Assembly (NCBI RefSeq): GCF_012927085.1
Contig: NZ_JABBFX010000001.1
Span: 1,984,001 to 2,048,000, forward strand
Direction: 5' to 3'
DNA length: 64,000 bases
Source of the DNA: Ramlibacter agri
GTDB lineage: Bacteria > Pseudomonadota > Gammaproteobacteria > Burkholderiales > Burkholderiaceae_C
Positions 63,171-64,000 of the stretch are shown here, in pieces (position 1 is the stretch's first letter; every line of letters starts with the position of its first letter). The notes beneath the pieces are model-generated. The model was not told the DNA's origin and did no database searches. It was given only the letters and a program-made list of their open reading frames with translations. A program made the translations under genes and the position numbers.

Positions 63171-64000
63171 GCCCTGTCCTTGCCCGCCGCTGCAGCATGG
63201 CCTCGAAGGCTGCATAGATCTTGCGCATGGCTGCTGGCTTGGACGGAAACATGTCGGCCGGGTCCATGGAGTGGACCACGGCGCCGGGATCCAGTTCGAA
63301 GACCAGCAACCCGCCGTCCTGCGTTTCGCCGCAGTCGATGACCAGGTAGTCCAGCGGCAGCCGTGCATGCACGGCCCGCAACGCCTCCTGGTGGCGCGCT
63401 GCGAATCCGGTCGCGAACTGCTCCAGGAACTGGCCTTCTTCCTCGCGCTTCGCCGCACTCTGCGTCATGCCGGCGTTGAGGTAGTGAATCATCCAGTGCC
63501 CGGAAATGGCCATGTGGGCGGCGAACGGCTCGCCGTCGACGAGCACGATGCGGTATTTCCGGAACTGTCCGTCCGTGCTGCGGTAGTCGGCGAACGGAGA
63601 GATGAAGAAGTCATGTCCAGGCGTGGACGCCAGGTACTCGGACAGATCGCGCGGACAGTCCATCCTGGCCAGTGCGCGTCCTGCATGCGAATCGACCGGC
63701 CGGACGATCACCGGAAAGGACGCGCCGGCCAACACTGCGGCGACGTCGAGGTGTCCCGCCGCGAGCGCTTCCAGCTGCGCGCGCAGCACCGCAGCCGTGG
63801 ACATGATGCGCAGGCCAGGCACGTCGGAAAGCAGGCCGAATGCCTTGGCCCGGTGGGTCTGTGCGATCAGCGCAGGGGCATTGAGCACCGGCCGGCGCCA
63901 TGTCGCCAAGAGCTCGGCCAGGCGCAGGAGCAGCGGGTCGGTACTCTCCGATTGCGAGATCGCGACGAACAGCACATCGTGCTCGGGCAGCTCCGGGGGA
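63157..64000 (-). CDS. ATP-grasp-fold protein (5' end outside window)
   Basis: The frame is open to the window edge, so the true start is missing; about 280 C-terminal residues are visible. Core segments 'FPVIVRPVDSHAGRALARMD' (ATP-grasp lysine/arginine strand), 'FISPFADYRSTDGQFRKYRI', 'LDYLVIDCGETQDGGLLVFE' and 'LDPGAVVHSM' match RimK/D-Ala-D-Ala-ligase-like folds, including the Glu-Leu-Asp metal site. Related proteins of Burkholderiales carry an N-terminal TPR region. Likely an amide ligase of unknown substrate. Convergent with the Bug gene. Confidence 0.75.
   Translation of the reverse strand, partial: PPELPEHDVLFVAISQSESTDPLLLRLAELLATWRRPVLNAPALIAQTHRAKAFGLLSDVPGLRIMSTAAVLRAQLEALAAGHLDVAAVLAGASFPVIVRPVDSHAGRALARMDCPRDLSEYLASTPGHDFFISPFADYRSTDGQFRKYRIVLVDGEPFAAHMAISGHWMIHYLNAGMTQSAAKREEEGQFLEQFATGFAARHQEALRAVHARLPLDYLVIDCGETQDGGLLVFELDPGAVVHSMDPADMFPSKPAAMRKIYAAFEAMLQRRARTGLNPA

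Overview
The window is a strongly G+C-rich, gene-dense stretch of bacterial chromosome. It most resembles a betaproteobacterium of the order Burkholderiales, family Comamonadaceae (Ramlibacter/Variovorax/Acidovorax type). Three things support this: eight tricarboxylate-receptor (Bug/TctC) periplasmic binding proteins in 64 kb, many LysR regulators next to small catabolic operons, and small Comamonadaceae-type conserved proteins. The placement is inferred from gene content, not from a marker gene. I found no rRNA, tRNA, CRISPR array, insertion sequence, phage gene or replication origin.

Layout. 1-3569: housekeeping and orphan genes (methyltransferase fragment, DHFR-like reductase, pyrimidine-dimer glycosylase family, DUF2277, chemotaxis receptor). 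3570-9214: AraC regulator divergent from a Bug receptor, a ThDP enzyme fused in frame to an aldehyde dehydrogenase, and a GlcG/HbpS protein; this looks like decarboxylation of a 2-keto acid followed by aldehyde oxidation. 9494-15874: LysR divergent from an aromatic meta-cleavage set (ACMSD-like amidohydrolase, extradiol dioxygenase, FAH-family hydrolase, MhpA-like hydroxylase, Bug receptor). 15885-27710: LysR, Bug receptor, SDR, aryl-AMP/CoA ligase, amidohydrolase, esterase lipoprotein, PcaF/PaaJ-like thiolase, enoyl-CoA hydratase, MarR, ABC receptor and a Rieske oxygenase, probably CoA-dependent aromatic catabolism.

28249-39987: LysR, then a nine-gene same-strand operon (Bug, PdxA2-like, rhamnonate-dehydratase-like, DapA-like, SAF-domain dehydrogenase, second Bug, TctB, TctA, four-carbon acid-sugar kinase) and a convergent LysR. 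This is a sugar-acid uptake and catabolism module and the only complete TctABC transporter in the window. 40081-50420: mixed accessory genes: an epimerase broken by an in-frame TAG, DUF6494 with a 37-residue companion, WYL regulator, LysE and MFS exporters, a TPR-like protein, small ORFs, a heterodimeric ABC exporter and a Tyr-rich lipoprotein.

50515-64000: FAD oxidoreductase with Bug and divergent LysR; shikimate-dehydrogenase-like protein; DHFR-like reductase; then Bug, aconitase homologue, signal-less solute-binding-like protein, beta-propeller lactonase, GntR and another Bug, which look like one regulon for a (hydroxy)tricarboxylate or lactone-type substrate; the last gene is a truncated ATP-grasp protein.

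The main theme is catabolic islands, most pairing a local regulator, a dedicated periplasmic receptor and a few enzymes. Seven of the eight Bug receptors have no membrane partner here and probably share TctAB subunits encoded at 35831-37828 or elsewhere.
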